A stretch of DNA of 64,000 nt, taken from NCBI RefSeq assembly GCF_014192475.1, contig NZ_JACHXZ010000005.1, positions 1-64,000 of the forward strand, given 5' to 3'. The notes beneath the pieces were generated by a model. The model was not told the DNA's origin and made no database searches. It worked only from the letters and a program-made list of their open reading frames with translations. The position numbers and the translations under genes are program-made. Shown piece after piece: positions 22,005-31,922 of this stretch. Positions within the stretch are counted from its first letter, which is position 1, and every line of letters starts with the position of its first letter. This stretch comes from Simiduia aestuariiviva (lineage in GTDB: Bacteria > Pseudomonadota > Gammaproteobacteria > Pseudomonadales > Cellvibrionaceae).

Positions 22005-22556
22005 CTACTTGCCTGCAGCAGTGGCTGCGGCTTCGCTGAATCCCGCTGTTAAGGCGTGGGCAACCATCACTTCGTCTAGGCCAACGGACAGTGCGCGATC
22101 TTGTACCGCAGCGGCGAGCATGGGCCGCTCGGAGACAACCGCGCGGATCATGTCATTGGCGTGCTCGGCGTCGGCACTGGCCAGGGTGGATTCCAATTCA
22201 TTGAGCAGCTGGTCGTCAGACACCGCGTTTATGGCCACTTGGGCCTCTGTGCTCGCAATGGCAAATTCAGCACTAACAATGGCGGCCGCCAATTGGTTAA
22301 AGGCTTCCTGCCGGCTCACATCGCGAATGGCGAAATCGGCTTCGGCAAGCGCAATGATTAGGTCGGCTTCAGCGATGGAGGCGGTTAGGCTGTTGATGGC
22401 CTCTTGAGAGGTGGCGGCCATGATGGCCTCATCGGCGTAGCTCAGGCTACTTTCAAGGGCTGCGGCAGCCTGGCTGGCGTCTTTTAGAGGTGTATCGGCT
22501 TGGGCCATTGAGCCAATTAAGGCAAGGCCAAGCAGGCCGCGTGTCAGTGTTTTCAT
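22005..22556 (-). CDS. Small secreted alanine-rich helical protein, unknown function
   Basis: The family is not recognised. The product is 183 aa with a signal peptide (MKTLTRGLLGLALIGSMAQA, cut before Asp21). The mature protein is rich in Ala, Glu and Asp, acidic and predicted helical by eye. Similar segments recur: ADEAIMAATSQEAINSL, ADFAIRDVSRQEAFNQL and AEFAIASTEAQVAINAV, suggesting duplicated helical hairpins. It has no cysteine. It is next to csgD on the same strand but has its own terminator, so it is probably a separate unit. An extracellular or periplasmic role beside the amyloid is possible but unproven. Confidence 0.75.
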   Translation of the reverse strand: MKTLTRGLLGLALIGSMAQADTPLKDASQAAAALESSLSYADEAIMAATSQEAINSLTASIAEADLIIALAEADFAIRDVSRQEAFNQLAAAIVSAEFAIASTEAQVAINAVSDDQLLNELESTLASADAEHANDMIRAVVSERPMLAAAVQDRALSVGLDEVMVAHALTAGFSEAAATAAGK

Positions 22557-22847
22557 CGCTACATCCTGATGTGATTTATTGTTGAGTAGCCGGCTGCATA
22601 TCTTTCAACAGGGTTGTCTCAAGGCATTGGCTGGCGCCGCCTAGAATTGTTCAAATTCTAATCATTTCACTATAGCGATCGCCACGCTTCTAAGCAATTA
22701 GCGCGAAAGAAGAGATAGTTATAGATAATGACGTGCCCAGACCAAATTGCGCTAAAGCCTGCCTGCCATTGAAGTGCCCCGCAGAGCGCCAGCTTTTGCT
22801 AGAATGGCCGGCTCATCTCCGAATCAGTGAACAAGGTTAGTGCATCC

Positions 22848-24191
22848 GTGAACCCCCCTTTTGAACGCCAAGCCGTTTTGCCATTGGCCGGCCTCTATGT
22901 ATTCAGAATGCTGGGATTGTTTATGGTGTTGCCGGTCTTGTCCCTATATGGCCAGTCGTACCAAGGCGCAACGCCAGCGCTATTGGGGTTGGCCCTCGGC
23001 GTCTACGGCTTCAGCCAAGCCATGCTTCAGATTCCGTTCGGCTTTTTGTCTGACAAAATCGGCCGCAAGCCCATGATTGCCTTTGGGTTGATCCTCTTTG
23101 GGTTGGGCAGCGTGGTGGCGGCGACGGCGGACAGCGTATATGGGCTCATATTGGGTCGTTTCCTTCAGGGCTGCGGGGCTATCGCCAGCGTGATTATGGC
23201 CTTAGTAGCGGATTTAACTGCCGAGGAAAACCGTACCAAAGCCATGGCGTTAATAGGTGCATCCATAGGTGTTTCCTTTGCATTGGCGCTGATACTGGGC
23301 CCTTTGGTGACCGAGAGTGTTGGGCTGTCGGGGCTGTTTTGGGCGACCGCAGGCTTTTCGATTGTGGGCTTGTGGTTGCTGTGGCGGCGTGTTCCCCAGC
23401 CCCCGCCACTGCGGCAGCCGAAAGATCGCGAGTGGCGCACGGTATTGCGAGACGCAGAGCTGTGGCGTTTGAATTTCGGTATTTTTGCGCTGCATTTTGT
23501 CTTGATGGCGGCATTTATCGTGCTGCCACGCTATTTAGAGCTCAATGGCTGGGGGCGGGAAGTGCATGGCTGGATCTATTTGCCAGTTATGTTGTTGTCC
23601 TTCCTCGCGATGCTGCCCTTTATGATTTTGGGGGAGCGGATGGGCAAGGTTAAGCTCGTCTATACATCGGCCATTGGGTTGTTGCTGTGTGTTCAGCTGG
23701 GCCTGTGGGGGTTGTCTGGGTCTGCAGTCACCGCAGTTGTAGCCCTGTTCGCGTTTTTCATGGCGTTCAATTTGCTGGAGGCCACGTTGCCCTCGTGGGT
23801 AAGTAAGGTAGCTTCGCCAGAATTAAAAGGCACTGCGACAGGCGTTTATTCAACCTGGCAGTTCACCGGAGCCTTTTTAGGCGGCGCTGTGGGTGGTTGG
23901 GTGCTTCAGGTGGCGGGCATGGCAGCCGTGTTTGGCTTGTGCGCGGTGGTGCTGTTGCTTTGGTTGATAGTATCGTTATTTCAAACGCCGCCGGCGAAGC
24001 CCGTTCGCTACAGTGTGCGGCTACCCAAAGAAGGGGATCAGCTGGCGCTGCAAGGGTTGGCCGAAATGCCGGGGGTCAAACAGGTGACTTGGGTCGATAG
24101 CGATTGTGTGGCGCTGGTCCAAGTGGATGGCCGGACCTTCAATACGGCCCTGTTGGCGAGCTATGAATGGCGCCCGGCAGAATCCGTTTAA
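22848..24191 (+). CDS. MFS transporter with C-terminal YAM-like domain (YajR type)
   Basis: The product is 447 aa from the GTG at 22848, chosen because AAGG lies at 22833-22836; a GTG at 22827 lacks a ribosome-binding site. About 12 membrane helices are seen, with MFS motif A in GFLSDKIGRKP and the YajR-like stretch RMLGLFMVLPVLSLYG. The last 60 residues form a soluble ferredoxin-like domain (LPKEGDQLALQGLAEMPGV), as in YajR. The substrate is unknown. The pairing with ssb and nearness to uvrA match Pseudomonas-type gene order. Confidence 0.88.
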   Translation: MNPPFERQAVLPLAGLYVFRMLGLFMVLPVLSLYGQSYQGATPALLGLALGVYGFSQAMLQIPFGFLSDKIGRKPMIAFGLILFGLGSVVAATADSVYGLILGRFLQGCGAIASVIMALVADLTAEENRTKAMALIGASIGVSFALALILGPLVTESVGLSGLFWATAGFSIVGLWLLWRRVPQPPPLRQPKDREWRTVLRDAELWRLNFGIFALHFVLMAAFIVLPRYLELNGWGREVHGWIYLPVMLLSFLAMLPFMILGERMGKVKLVYTSAIGLLLCVQLGLWGLSGSAVTAVVALFAFFMAFNLLEATLPSWVSKVASPELKGTATGVYSTWQFTGAFLGGAVGGWVLQVAGMAAVFGLCAVVLLLWLIVSLFQTPPAKPVRYSVRLPKEGDQLALQGLAEMPGVKQVTWVDSDCVALVQVDGRTFNTALLASYEWRPAESV

Positions 24192-24274
24192 TATAACTCG
24201 ACACGTTAATGGGCCGATGTTTAGATGGCCTCAAAATTAGAACATTACCAAATTGATAAAGAGGGGAATGCAAC

Positions 24275-24817
24275 ATGGCTAGAGGCATTAATAAGGTAAT
24301 TTTGGTTGGCAACCTCGGGCAAGACCCAGAAACCAAATACATGCCCAGTGGTGGCGCAGTGACCAACGTGAGCATTGCCACGTCGGAATCTTGGAAAGAC
24401 AAAAACACTGGCCAGCAGCAAGAGCGCACCGAGTGGCATCGCGTCGTATTCTTTAATCGCCTGGCTGAGATTGCGGGCGAGTATTTGAAAAAGGGCAGCA
24501 AAGTCTACGTCGAAGGCTCACTGCGTACCCGCAAGTGGCAGGGCCAAGACGGCCAAGATCGCTACACCACAGAGATCGTCGCTAGCGAAATGCAAATGCT
24601 GGACAGTCGAGGTGAGGGCGGATTCAGTCAGGGCGGTTACGATCAAAGTAATCAAAATCAAGCCCCCCAGCAGCGCCAGCCAGCGCCACAGCAAGGTGGC
24701 TATCAGCAGCCACCACAGGCGGCCCCGCAGCAGGCGCCTCAACAACAAGCGCCGCAGCAGCAATCAGCGCCTCAGGCGGGTGGATTTGATAGCTTTGATG
24801 ACGATATTCCCTTCTAG
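24275..24817 (+). CDS. ssb: Single-stranded DNA-binding protein
   Basis: The product is 180 aa. Residues 1 to about 110 form the OB fold ([39 protein letters not shown]). A Gln/Pro/Ala-rich flexible linker follows, then the acidic tail DDDIPF, which recruits repair and replication partners. AGAGGGG precedes the ATG. SSB protects single-stranded DNA as a tetramer. Confidence 0.97.
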   Translation: MARGINKVILVGNLGQDPETKYMPSGGAVTNVSIATSESWKDKNTGQQQERTEWHRVVFFNRLAEIAGEYLKKGSKVYVEGSLRTRKWQGQDGQDRYTTEIVASEMQMLDSRGEGGFSQGGYDQSNQNQAPQQRQPAPQQGGYQQPPQAAPQQAPQQQAPQQQSAPQAGGFDSFDDDIPF

Positions 24818-24921
24818 GAATTTCCTGAGTTCGGATGAAATAACCAAAGGGTTTGGCTGCGCGCAAAATCATGTGACGCCAGCGTTATATTGACTGCCGT
24901 AAGCAGTTAAAAGGATTTTTT

Positions 24922-26331
24922 ATGACACACCACATTGTTCCGGTAATTTTGGCTGGCGGCGTCGGCAGTCGTTTATGGCCGCTCTCTCGTTCTCGCTACC
25001 CTAAGCAGTGCATCGATTTGCAGGGGGCGGGTGATAGCTTGCTTCAAGCCACGCTAAAGCGTTGTGCGATAACAAATGAAGCCCCCGTGTTGCTGTGCAA
25101 TGAAGAGCACCGTTTTTTAATTGCGGAGCAGGCGCGAGCAATCGGGGTAACGCCAAAAAGTATTTTGCTGGAGCCAGAAGGTAAAAATACCGCGCCGGCA
25201 ATTGCTGCAGCCGCTTGGATGTTGGCGCAGGAGCAGCCAGAGGCCATCATGCTGGTGTTGCCGTCTGACCATGTGATCAGCGATGCCAATCTATTTGGAG
25301 CAAAAGTTGCGCAAGGTGCGGAGCTAGCGGCGGCAGGTGATCTCGTAACCTTTGGTATAGAGCCGAGTGAGCCCGAAACGGGCTACGGTTACATTCGAGC
25401 GGCCACCGGTGAAGAAGTCTCGGCAGTGGCAGAATTCGTTGAAAAGCCCAGCCTAGAAAAAGCCACGGCCTATGTTGCTGATGGTAATTATTTATGGAAC
25501 AGCGGCATGTTTATGTTTCGCGCAGATGCGTATCTGCGCGAGCTTGCCGCGTTTGAGCCAGAAATTCACGCCTTGACTCAGGCGGCACTTAGCGAAGCAC
25601 AGACCGATCTTACGTTTACTCGCTTGGCGGCAGAGCCATTTAGTCGATTGCAATCTATTTCAATCGATTACGCAGTGATGGAGCGCACTGATCGTGCGCA
25701 AGTAGTGCGCTTTCCTGCGATTTGGAATGATGTGGGCAGTTGGTCTGCGTTGTGGAGTATCAGTCAGCCAGACGCCGATAATAATGTATTGCGTGGCGAT
25801 GCCTTGACGGTTGATTGTCACAACACCCTGATTCACTCGCAGTCCAGACTCGTTACTGCGGTGGGTGTTGACGACCTTGTGATTGTGGAAACAGACGACG
25901 CAGTGATGGTAACCCGCGCTGATCGTGCGCAGGAAGTCAAAAAAATAGTTGATAAGCTTGCGCGCGCAGGGCGGCCAGAAGTGGATTGGCACCGGGAAGT
26001 GCATCGTCCGTGGGGCAAGTATCATGGGTTGGTGATCGATGGGCGTTATCAGGTGAAGCGAATTACCGTGAATCCAGGTCAGAAGCTATCAACGCAAATG
26101 CATTATCACAGGGCAGAGCACTGGGTTGTGGTGTCGGGAACGGCGAAAGTGCGAGTGGGCGATAAAGAGCAGTTGATTAGCGAGAATGAGTCCACCTATA
26201 TCCCTATTGGTGACATCCACTCTCTCGAAAACCCAGGCAAAATTCCCTTGGAGTTGATTGAGATTCAAACCGGCGGATATCTGGGTGAAGATGATATCGT
26301 TCGTTTTGATGATCGCTACGGGCGCAGCTGA
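24922..26331 (+). CDS. manC: Mannose-1-phosphate guanylyltransferase / mannose-6-phosphate isomerase
   Basis: The product is 469 aa, the bifunctional type II enzyme length. It makes GDP-mannose. The nucleotide-binding motif LAGGVGSRLWPLSRSRYPKQ starts near residue 11, and FVEKP is present. The C-terminal cupin has the isomerase residues QMHYHRAEHWVVVSG. AAAAGGA precedes the ATG. Its 3' end overlaps the convergent deacetylase gene by 16 bp. It probably feeds the exopolysaccharide locus. Confidence 0.93.
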   Translation: MTHHIVPVILAGGVGSRLWPLSRSRYPKQCIDLQGAGDSLLQATLKRCAITNEAPVLLCNEEHRFLIAEQARAIGVTPKSILLEPEGKNTAPAIAAAAWMLAQEQPEAIMLVLPSDHVISDANLFGAKVAQGAELAAAGDLVTFGIEPSEPETGYGYIRAATGEEVSAVAEFVEKPSLEKATAYVADGNYLWNSGMFMFRADAYLRELAAFEPEIHALTQAALSEAQTDLTFTRLAAEPFSRLQSISIDYAVMERTDRAQVVRFPAIWNDVGSWSALWSISQPDADNNVLRGDALTVDCHNTLIHSQSRLVTAVGVDDLVIVETDDAVMVTRADRAQEVKKIVDKLARAGRPEVDWHREVHRPWGKYHGLVIDGRYQVKRITVNPGQKLSTQMHYHRAEHWVVVSGTAKVRVGDKEQLISENESTYIPIGDIHSLENPGKIPLELIEIQTGGYLGEDDIVRFDDRYGRS

Positions 26332-27236
26332 AAACTGTTTTTCGCTCCATCACGTAGGTCTAACACTTGCGTGATGGGCGCGTCGCGCAGGCTGTCGCTA
26401 AGCGTGCCAAAGGGAAAGTCGTTAATTAACATTTCCAATCTATTTTTGCAGCGCGATAAATTGGTGTAGTGCCGAAATCGTGAAAACCAGCTGGCGCCCG
26501 GAACGCGTGGTTGATCGGGATCGATTTCCCACGGGTGCAAGTAAAAAATTTGCGGCTTAGCTTGGTTGTTGCTCGCGCGATTGAAGAGCCAGCGCGATAG
26601 CGCGTATGGGTACTGGCGGAAATAGCCGCCACCGGCTGCCGGTATGGATTGCCCCAGCACTTTTGCAGTTGTCAGGGGGAATTCAGTCAGAGTTGCCCCC
26701 GATTGCGTAATAATTGTGTAGGGCTCCTCGGGGCTGCCGGGAATGCCGTAGTTGTCATGGCGTGTTGGGAATATGCTGGAGTCCCAAGTAAAGCCCTGGT
26801 CGGCCAATATATCTAACGCCCATAATGATTGGCGCGTAATCGAGTAGCTGGCAGCGCGATAACCCTTTACCGCCGCGCCGGTTAAATCTTCTAAAATTTG
26901 TTTTGAACGCCTTGTCTCCTCGCGGAAAACGTCAGGGGTTTGCTTGTAGATTAATTGATGGCTATAGCCGTGTGAGGCTATTTCGTGCCCCGCATTATGT
27001 ATGCGCTGAACAAGCTCGGGGTGTCGCTCGGCTACCCAACCCAAAATAAAAAAAGTTATTTTTAAATTGGCGTCATTAAATAGCTGGAGTAATTCGTCCG
27101 TGTTGCGTTCGACGCGGCTGGGCCACTGATCCCAATCTTTTGGGTCAATCACCTTGTTAAATGCGGCAACGTGAAAGTAGTCCTCCACGTCGACGGTCAT
27201 GGCATGGGTAAGGCTGCGTTCTGCACCGGCTGTCAT
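26316..27236 (-). CDS. XrtA-type polysaccharide deacetylase
   Basis: The product is 306 aa. It contains the NodB-homology metal site: TVDVEDYFHVAAF near residue 14 and HEIASHGYSH further on. It ends soon after the domain. The DVEDYFHVAAF start is typical of the deacetylase subfamily found in PEP-CTERM/exosortase loci; an internal ATG at 27200 would give the more usual start directly at MTVDVEDYF. It likely removes N-acetyl groups from the exported polysaccharide. It lies 15 nt after the epimerase gene in one run of three minus-strand genes. Confidence 0.88.
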   Translation of the reverse strand: MTAGAERSLTHAMTVDVEDYFHVAAFNKVIDPKDWDQWPSRVERNTDELLQLFNDANLKITFFILGWVAERHPELVQRIHNAGHEIASHGYSHQLIYKQTPDVFREETRRSKQILEDLTGAAVKGYRAASYSITRQSLWALDILADQGFTWDSSIFPTRHDNYGIPGSPEEPYTIITQSGATLTEFPLTTAKVLGQSIPAAGGGYFRQYPYALSRWLFNRASNNQAKPQIFYLHPWEIDPDQPRVPGASWFSRFRHYTNLSRCKNRLEMLINDFPFGTLSDSLRDAPITQVLDLRDGAKNSFQLRP

Positions 27237-27251
27237 TGTGCTGTCCCTGCC

Positions 27252-28259
27252 TTAAACTTTGTAATAGTCGCGGTACCATTTCACAAAGCGTTCGACGCCC
27301 ACTTCAATGGGGGTGCTGGGTTTATAGTCAACATCCTGAATTAGTGCATCAACATCTGCAAAGGTGTCTGGCACGTCGCCCGGTTGGAGCGGCAGCAGGT
27401 TTTTGGTGGCTTTTTTACCAAGGCAGTCTTCCAAAATTTCTATGTATCGCAATAGCTCTGTCGGATTATTGCTGCCGATATTGTACAGGCGGTAAGGCGC
27501 CTTTGATGTGGCTGGGTCGGGTGTGTCACCGTTCCAGTTGGTGTTGCTGGGAGCGGTGTGATCCAGCGTGCGCACAACGCCTTCTACAATGTCGTCAATA
27601 TAGGTGAAGTCGCGACGGTGATTGCCATAGTTAAAAACATCGATGGGTTCGCCGGCCAAAATTTTCCGCGTGAAAATAAACAGCGCCATGTCGGGGCGAC
27701 CCCAGGGGCCGTACACGGTGAAGAAGCGCAAGCCCGTGGTGGGGATGTTGAACAAATGGCTGTAAGTGTGGGCCATCAGCTCGTTCGTTTTTTTACTGGC
27801 TGCGTAAAGACTTACCGGGTGATCTACATTGTTGTGCACAGAAAACGGCATTGCCGTGTTGGCACCATAGACGGAGCTGCTGGATGCATAGACGAGGTGT
27901 TCTGTGCCGATGTGCCTACAGGCTTCCAGCACGTTCAGGAAGCCGGTGATGTTGGCATCTAGGTATGCCTGTGGATTTTCCAGTGAGTAGCGAACGCCCG
28001 CTTGAGCCGCTAAGTTAACCACGCGATCTGGCGCATAGTTTTTAAATGCGTTGTCTAAGCTCGGCTTGTCTTCGATGCTGAGTTGTTCGAACTGGAAACC
28101 TTCCCGTGACGTAAGGCGTGCAAGGCGCGCATGCTTTAACGTCACGTCGTAGTAGTCGTTTAAGTTATCTAAACCTAGCACTTCATCGCCGCGATCGAGC
28201 AGCCTATGTGCCAACGTAGAGCCAATAAATCCGGCGGCGCCGGTGATGAGTACTTTCAT
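27252..28259 (-). CDS. UDP-glucuronate 4-epimerase-type NAD-dependent epimerase
   Basis: The product is 335 aa of the extended SDR family. It has the NAD motif GAAGFIG (residues 7-13), the catalytic YAASK motif and the segment [20 protein letters not shown], which is characteristic of UDP-glucuronate 4-epimerases (CapI/LspL type). It would interconvert UDP-glucuronate and UDP-galacturonate. Between the UDP-sugar dehydrogenase and the deacetylase it points to uronic acid in the polymer. Confidence 0.87.
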   Translation of the reverse strand: MKVLITGAAGFIGSTLAHRLLDRGDEVLGLDNLNDYYDVTLKHARLARLTSREGFQFEQLSIEDKPSLDNAFKNYAPDRVVNLAAQAGVRYSLENPQAYLDANITGFLNVLEACRHIGTEHLVYASSSSVYGANTAMPFSVHNNVDHPVSLYAASKKTNELMAHTYSHLFNIPTTGLRFFTVYGPWGRPDMALFIFTRKILAGEPIDVFNYGNHRRDFTYIDDIVEGVVRTLDHTAPSNTNWNGDTPDPATSKAPYRLYNIGSNNPTELLRYIEILEDCLGKKATKNLLPLQPGDVPDTFADVDALIQDVDYKPSTPIEVGVERFVKWYRDYYKV

Positions 28260-28310
28260 GTGTCGATCTCTAGAGCGAATTTGGGTGTAGCGACTGTAAC
28301 TATGGGCGCA

Positions 28311-29585
28311 TTAAAGGCGCGCATCCACCGCTGATTTGGGCAGTATGTGTTTTACGTCGTAAAGCACTGCACCATCTTTACCGAGTGCGCGTATCGCATC
28401 ACCGCCCATATCGCGAAACTCGCGATGGCCGACACACAAAATAATGGCATCATAGGTAGATGCTTTTGGTGATTCGACCAACGTTAATCCGTATTCGTGT
28501 TGTGCGGCATCGGCGTCAACCCAAGGGTCGTAAACATCGATGTCTGCATGGTAGGTTTTTAATTCGGCAATGATGTCCACCACGCGGGTGTTGCGCAGAT
28601 CTGGGCAGTTTTCTTTGAACGCAAGCCCCATGATAAGGATGCGACTGCCAACCACGTGGACCTTGCGCTGGGTCATGAGTTTGATGACGGATTCAGCAAC
28701 AAATGCGCCCATGCCATCGTTAATGCGCCGACCCGCCAGAATAACCTCGGGGTTATAGCCCACCTGTTGTGCGCGGTAAGTGAGGTAGTAGGGGTCCACA
28801 CTGATGCAGTGGCCGCCTACCAAGCCCGGGCGAAAAGGCAAAAAGTTCCACTTGGTGCCCGCGGCTTCCAACACTTCTAGGGTGTCGATGTCCAAGCGCT
28901 TAAAGATCAGCGCCAGTTCGTTAATGAGTGCGATATTGATGTCGCGCTGGGTGTTTTCAATAACTTTGGCAGCTTCGGCTACCTTAATGCTGCTCGCCTT
29001 ATGGGTGCCGACGGTGACGATGCGTCGGTACAGGGCGTCGACATAGTCTGCAACTTCAGGCGTGGAGCCAGAAGTCACCTTGGTAATGTTGTGGACCCGG
29101 TGCTCTTTGTCGCCAGGGTTGATGCGCTCGGGGCTATAGCCGGCGAAGAAGTCTCGATTGTACGTAAGGCCAGAGATGCGCTCGATAATCGGGATGCACA
29201 CTTCTTCGGTGCAGCCAGGGAATACCGTAGATTCAAAGATCACAATCGCGTTTTTTGCGATTACGCGGCCCAGCAGTTCGGAGGCCTTTTCGAGGGGCGT
29301 CAAATCGGGTTGTTTGGCCGCAGTTATAGGCGTTGGAACCGTTACGATATATACGTCTCGGTTTTTTATATCATTTTCGGTATAAGTAAAGTGCAGCTGC
29401 TGCGCTTCACCGAGTTCTTCACGGCTGATTTCGAGTGTGTGGTCACGACCGTCCTGTAGTGCCGTAACGCGCTCGGCGTGAATGTCGAACCCTAGGGTTG
29501 GCAGCTGTTTGCCAAATTCTACCGCTAGCGGTAGGCCTACGTAGCCTAAGCCGATAATACAAACGTTGGGGGAGCTTGGGAGCAT
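28311..29585 (-). CDS. UDP-sugar 6-dehydrogenase, TviB/WbpO-like
   Basis: The product is 424 aa of the UDP-glucose/UDP-N-acetylhexosamine dehydrogenase family. Motifs are the NAD site [15 protein letters not shown], the catalytic cysteine in [12 protein letters not shown], and [20 protein letters not shown]-like sequence (seen as [17 protein letters not shown]) in the C-terminal domain. Overall it looks closest to the TviB/WbpO group that acts on UDP-GlcNAc or UDP-GalNAc; the exact substrate cannot be fixed. It is the first gene of the minus-strand precursor operon. Confidence 0.87.
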   Translation of the reverse strand: MLPSSPNVCIIGLGYVGLPLAVEFGKQLPTLGFDIHAERVTALQDGRDHTLEISREELGEAQQLHFTYTENDIKNRDVYIVTVPTPITAAKQPDLTPLEKASELLGRVIAKNAIVIFESTVFPGCTEEVCIPIIERISGLTYNRDFFAGYSPERINPGDKEHRVHNITKVTSGSTPEVADYVDALYRRIVTVGTHKASSIKVAEAAKVIENTQRDINIALINELALIFKRLDIDTLEVLEAAGTKWNFLPFRPGLVGGHCISVDPYYLTYRAQQVGYNPEVILAGRRINDGMGAFVAESVIKLMTQRKVHVVGSRILIMGLAFKENCPDLRNTRVVDIIAELKTYHADIDVYDPWVDADAAQHEYGLTLVESPKASTYDAIILCVGHREFRDMGGDAIRALGKDGAVLYDVKHILPKSAVDARL

Positions 29586-29723
29586 GAGCCGCTGTCCTTA
29601 ATTCTGGCACCATTCTGAGGCGCGTAAGTTACCACAATTTCGTGGAACCCGTGTATGACTGCGAACCAGAATTGGTCGAAAAATAATCATACTAAAGGTT
29701 CGGGCATTTGCCGAGAAAACAGA

Positions 29724-29729
29724 TATAAT
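29724..29729 (+). promoter_or_regulatory. Candidate -10 box for the main exopolysaccharide operon
   Basis: A consensus TATAAT lies about 100 nt before the first gene of the plus-strand operon. I found no good -35 box at 16-18 nt, so an activator may be needed. The 240-bp divergent gap holds no sigma-54 site that I could find. Confidence 0.35.
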
Positions 29730-29825
29730 GCTGGGCTGTATTGGTCGCAATATAGAGGGTGCGGCCAAAGAACAATGGGCTCGGTAGAGGCCCAAACAGG
29801 ATGTATCTAGAAAAAGGGATTTAGG

Positions 29826-31247
29826 GTGTCATATATCCGCCTCAATAAACACTATATCCACCAGCACTTTGTCGTGCTTGGTGCTGTTGAAACCTGCTTG
29901 CTCATCGGCGTCGCGTGGGTTGCCCAGCATCTTCAGCTGTTGCTATTGGATGCCTCGCCTGGCTGGTCCCTAAGCCTAGGGGAGCTGGCCCCGCTCCTGC
30001 TTTTTGCCTTTATTTTGAGTTGTTGCACCCTGTCTATGGGCGTGTACATCGCGCTCGTGCGTGAAGGGTACGCGAGCATGGTATTGCGTACTCTGGTGAG
30101 CTTCTTTCTGCTTGGCAGCTTGAGCCTTTACTTTGTCAACTTACTGGCCGGTGGCGACTTCATCGATCGCAGCTTGGTGTTCTGGGGCGTGTTGGCGGCG
30201 ACCTTCGTGGTGTTCTGCGTAAGGGCGCTCTTCCTCGGCTTTGTGGATACCGCCAATTTGCGGCGTCGAGTGCTTGTGTTTGGTGCTGGCCAGCGGGCGC
30301 AGGCGCTGCTCACGGAGCTGGAGGCGGGCAGCAGCAGGCTCGGCGTGCGCGTAGTGGGCTGTGTGGCTAGCGCCGGTGATGAGATTAAAGTGGCTGCGCA
30401 TCTAGTGCGTACAGAGCCCTCAGACTGGGTTGACTACGTCAAGCGAGAGCAAATATCTGAAATCGTAATTGCGCCAGATGAAAGTCGCCGTCAGTCGCAG
30501 GGCGCGGGCCTGCCGGTCAATGAGTTGCTAGATTGCAAAGTGGCAGGCGTCGGCTCAACGGACGTGCTGAGCTTTTGTGAGCGTGAACTGAACCGCATTG
30601 ATGTCGATATGTTGCGACCCTCCTGGCTGCTCTTCTCTGACGGCTTTAAGAATTCCAAGCGCCATCTATTTATTAAGCGGGCCTTTGATTTAGTGGTATC
30701 GCTGTTATTTCTCGCGGTCTTGTGGCCCTTTATGCTGTTAACGGCCATCGCCGTGAAATTGGAAAGTCCTGGCAGCGTCCTGTATTCGCAGGAGCGAGTC
30801 GGGCTCAATGGGCGCGTATTCAAAATCTATAAATTTCGCAGCATGCGTCAAGATGCAGAAAAGGCTGGGCAAGCGGTTTGGGCGCAAAAAAATGATGCGC
30901 GAGTGACCCGCGTAGGTGCGTTCATTCGCAACACTCGCTTAGATGAGCTGCCACAACTTTACAACGTTATTATGGGCCACATGAGCTTTGTGGGCCCGCG
31001 GCCAGAACGGCCCCAGTTTGTTGAGCAATTAATAGAAGAAATTCCTTTCTACAGCACGCGCCACAAAGTTAAGCCCGGTTTAATGGGGTGGGCGCAGCTT
31101 AAGTATCCCTACGGTGCGTCAGTGGAGGATGCTAAAAACAAACTGGAATACGACCTCTACTACGCCAAGAACAAAAGCTTTTTTATGGATATGCTTATTT
31201 TGGTACAAACGGTAGAAATAATATTGCTAGGAAAAGGGGTGCACTGA
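29826..31247 (+). CDS. XrtA-type undecaprenyl-phosphate sugar phosphotransferase
   Basis: The product is 473 aa, starting at GTG 29826. Four to five N-terminal membrane helices precede a nucleotide-binding-like domain, and the C-terminal third is a bacterial sugar transferase domain. Motifs include KRAFDLVVSLLFLAVLWP, YKFRSMRQDAE and RLDELPQLYNVIMGHMSFVG followed by PRPERP. It would attach the first sugar phosphate to the lipid carrier at the inner membrane. The arrangement resembles the XrtA/PEP-CTERM-associated glycosyltransferase subfamily (TIGR03013 in name, not run). It starts a 14-gene run. Confidence 0.9.
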   Translation: MSYIRLNKHYIHQHFVVLGAVETCLLIGVAWVAQHLQLLLLDASPGWSLSLGELAPLLLFAFILSCCTLSMGVYIALVREGYASMVLRTLVSFFLLGSLSLYFVNLLAGGDFIDRSLVFWGVLAATFVVFCVRALFLGFVDTANLRRRVLVFGAGQRAQALLTELEAGSSRLGVRVVGCVASAGDEIKVAAHLVRTEPSDWVDYVKREQISEIVIAPDESRRQSQGAGLPVNELLDCKVAGVGSTDVLSFCERELNRIDVDMLRPSWLLFSDGFKNSKRHLFIKRAFDLVVSLLFLAVLWPFMLLTAIAVKLESPGSVLYSQERVGLNGRVFKIYKFRSMRQDAEKAGQAVWAQKNDARVTRVGAFIRNTRLDELPQLYNVIMGHMSFVGPRPERPQFVEQLIEEIPFYSTRHKVKPGLMGWAQLKYPYGASVEDAKNKLEYDLYYAKNKSFFMDMLILVQTVEIILLGKGVH

Positions 31248-31892
31248 ATGAACCGGCTTTGGGGGAATGGAAAAATGTTGAAAGTGACGAAGTGGTGTGT
31301 CGTGTTAGTGGGCGCCATGTTGGCTGTGGCCTGTGCGAGCAATAAATCCGTTGCACCGCCGCCTGTGGCAACCATGAGCGACGTTCAGGAGTATCGCATT
31401 GGTGTGGGTGATGCACTGCAAATCAACGTGTGGCGCAACCAAGAGTTGTCTCTGGCGGTGCCGGTTCGGCCCGATGGAAAAATCTCCATGCCCCTTGTGG
31501 GCGACATTGTCGCTGCCGGCCTTACGCCCATCGAATTGTCCGACAATATTGTAGTGGGCTTGAAAAGCTACGTAAGAAACCCGCAGGTAACGGTGATCGT
31601 AGCGAATCCAAGCAGCTCGGATTTTCAGCGCCGTGTTCGAATTACTGGTGCAGTTCAGGCGCCCCAATCAATTCCCTTTCGCGAAGGCATGACCGTTCTC
31701 GATCTCGTGCTGATGGCGGGTGGTGCAAATGATTTTGCATCGTCTAACAACGCAAAACTGTACAGAAAAATAAACGGTGAGATGAAAATATTCCCCGTTC
31801 GATTAGACGATCTGCTCAATAAAGGCGATGTCAGCACCAATTACCCATTGCAGCCGTCAGACATCGTAACGGTGCCAGAGCGCGTTTTTTAA
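31248..31892 (+). CDS. Polysaccharide export lipoprotein, Wza-like
   Basis: The product is 214 aa with a lipobox LAVACAS (Cys29 from this start, Cys20 from the ATG at 31275). Both starts have purine-rich sites: GGGG at 31236-31239 and GGGGGA at 31261-31266. The mature part has the polysaccharide export domain (YRIGVGDALQINVWRNQELS) and a SLBB-like domain (VRITGAVQAPQSIPFREGMT). It forms or gates the outer-membrane export path. It directly follows the stop of the sugar transferase. Confidence 0.9.
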   Translation: MNRLWGNGKMLKVTKWCVVLVGAMLAVACASNKSVAPPPVATMSDVQEYRIGVGDALQINVWRNQELSLAVPVRPDGKISMPLVGDIVAAGLTPIELSDNIVVGLKSYVRNPQVTVIVANPSSSDFQRRVRITGAVQAPQSIPFREGMTVLDLVLMAGGANDFASSNNAKLYRKINGEMKIFPVRLDDLLNKGDVSTNYPLQPSDIVTVPERVF

Positions 31893-31922
31893 TTCTTTAT
31901 CGGCAAAGTGCCAAGAGTTTGA

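Noticed and set aside
17364-22556. csgC or a second regulator in the curli region
   Set aside because: No frame with a CsgC-like pattern was seen; all larger plus-strand frames here are shadows of the csg genes.
24139-24501. Minus-strand frames across the start of ssb
   Set aside because: They overlap the confident MFS and ssb genes and have no coding signs of their own.
29605-29621. TGGCAC followed by GC as a possible sigma-54 promoter for the 29826 operon
   Set aside because: GG and GC are 12 bases apart, not 10, so RpoN recognition is unlikely.
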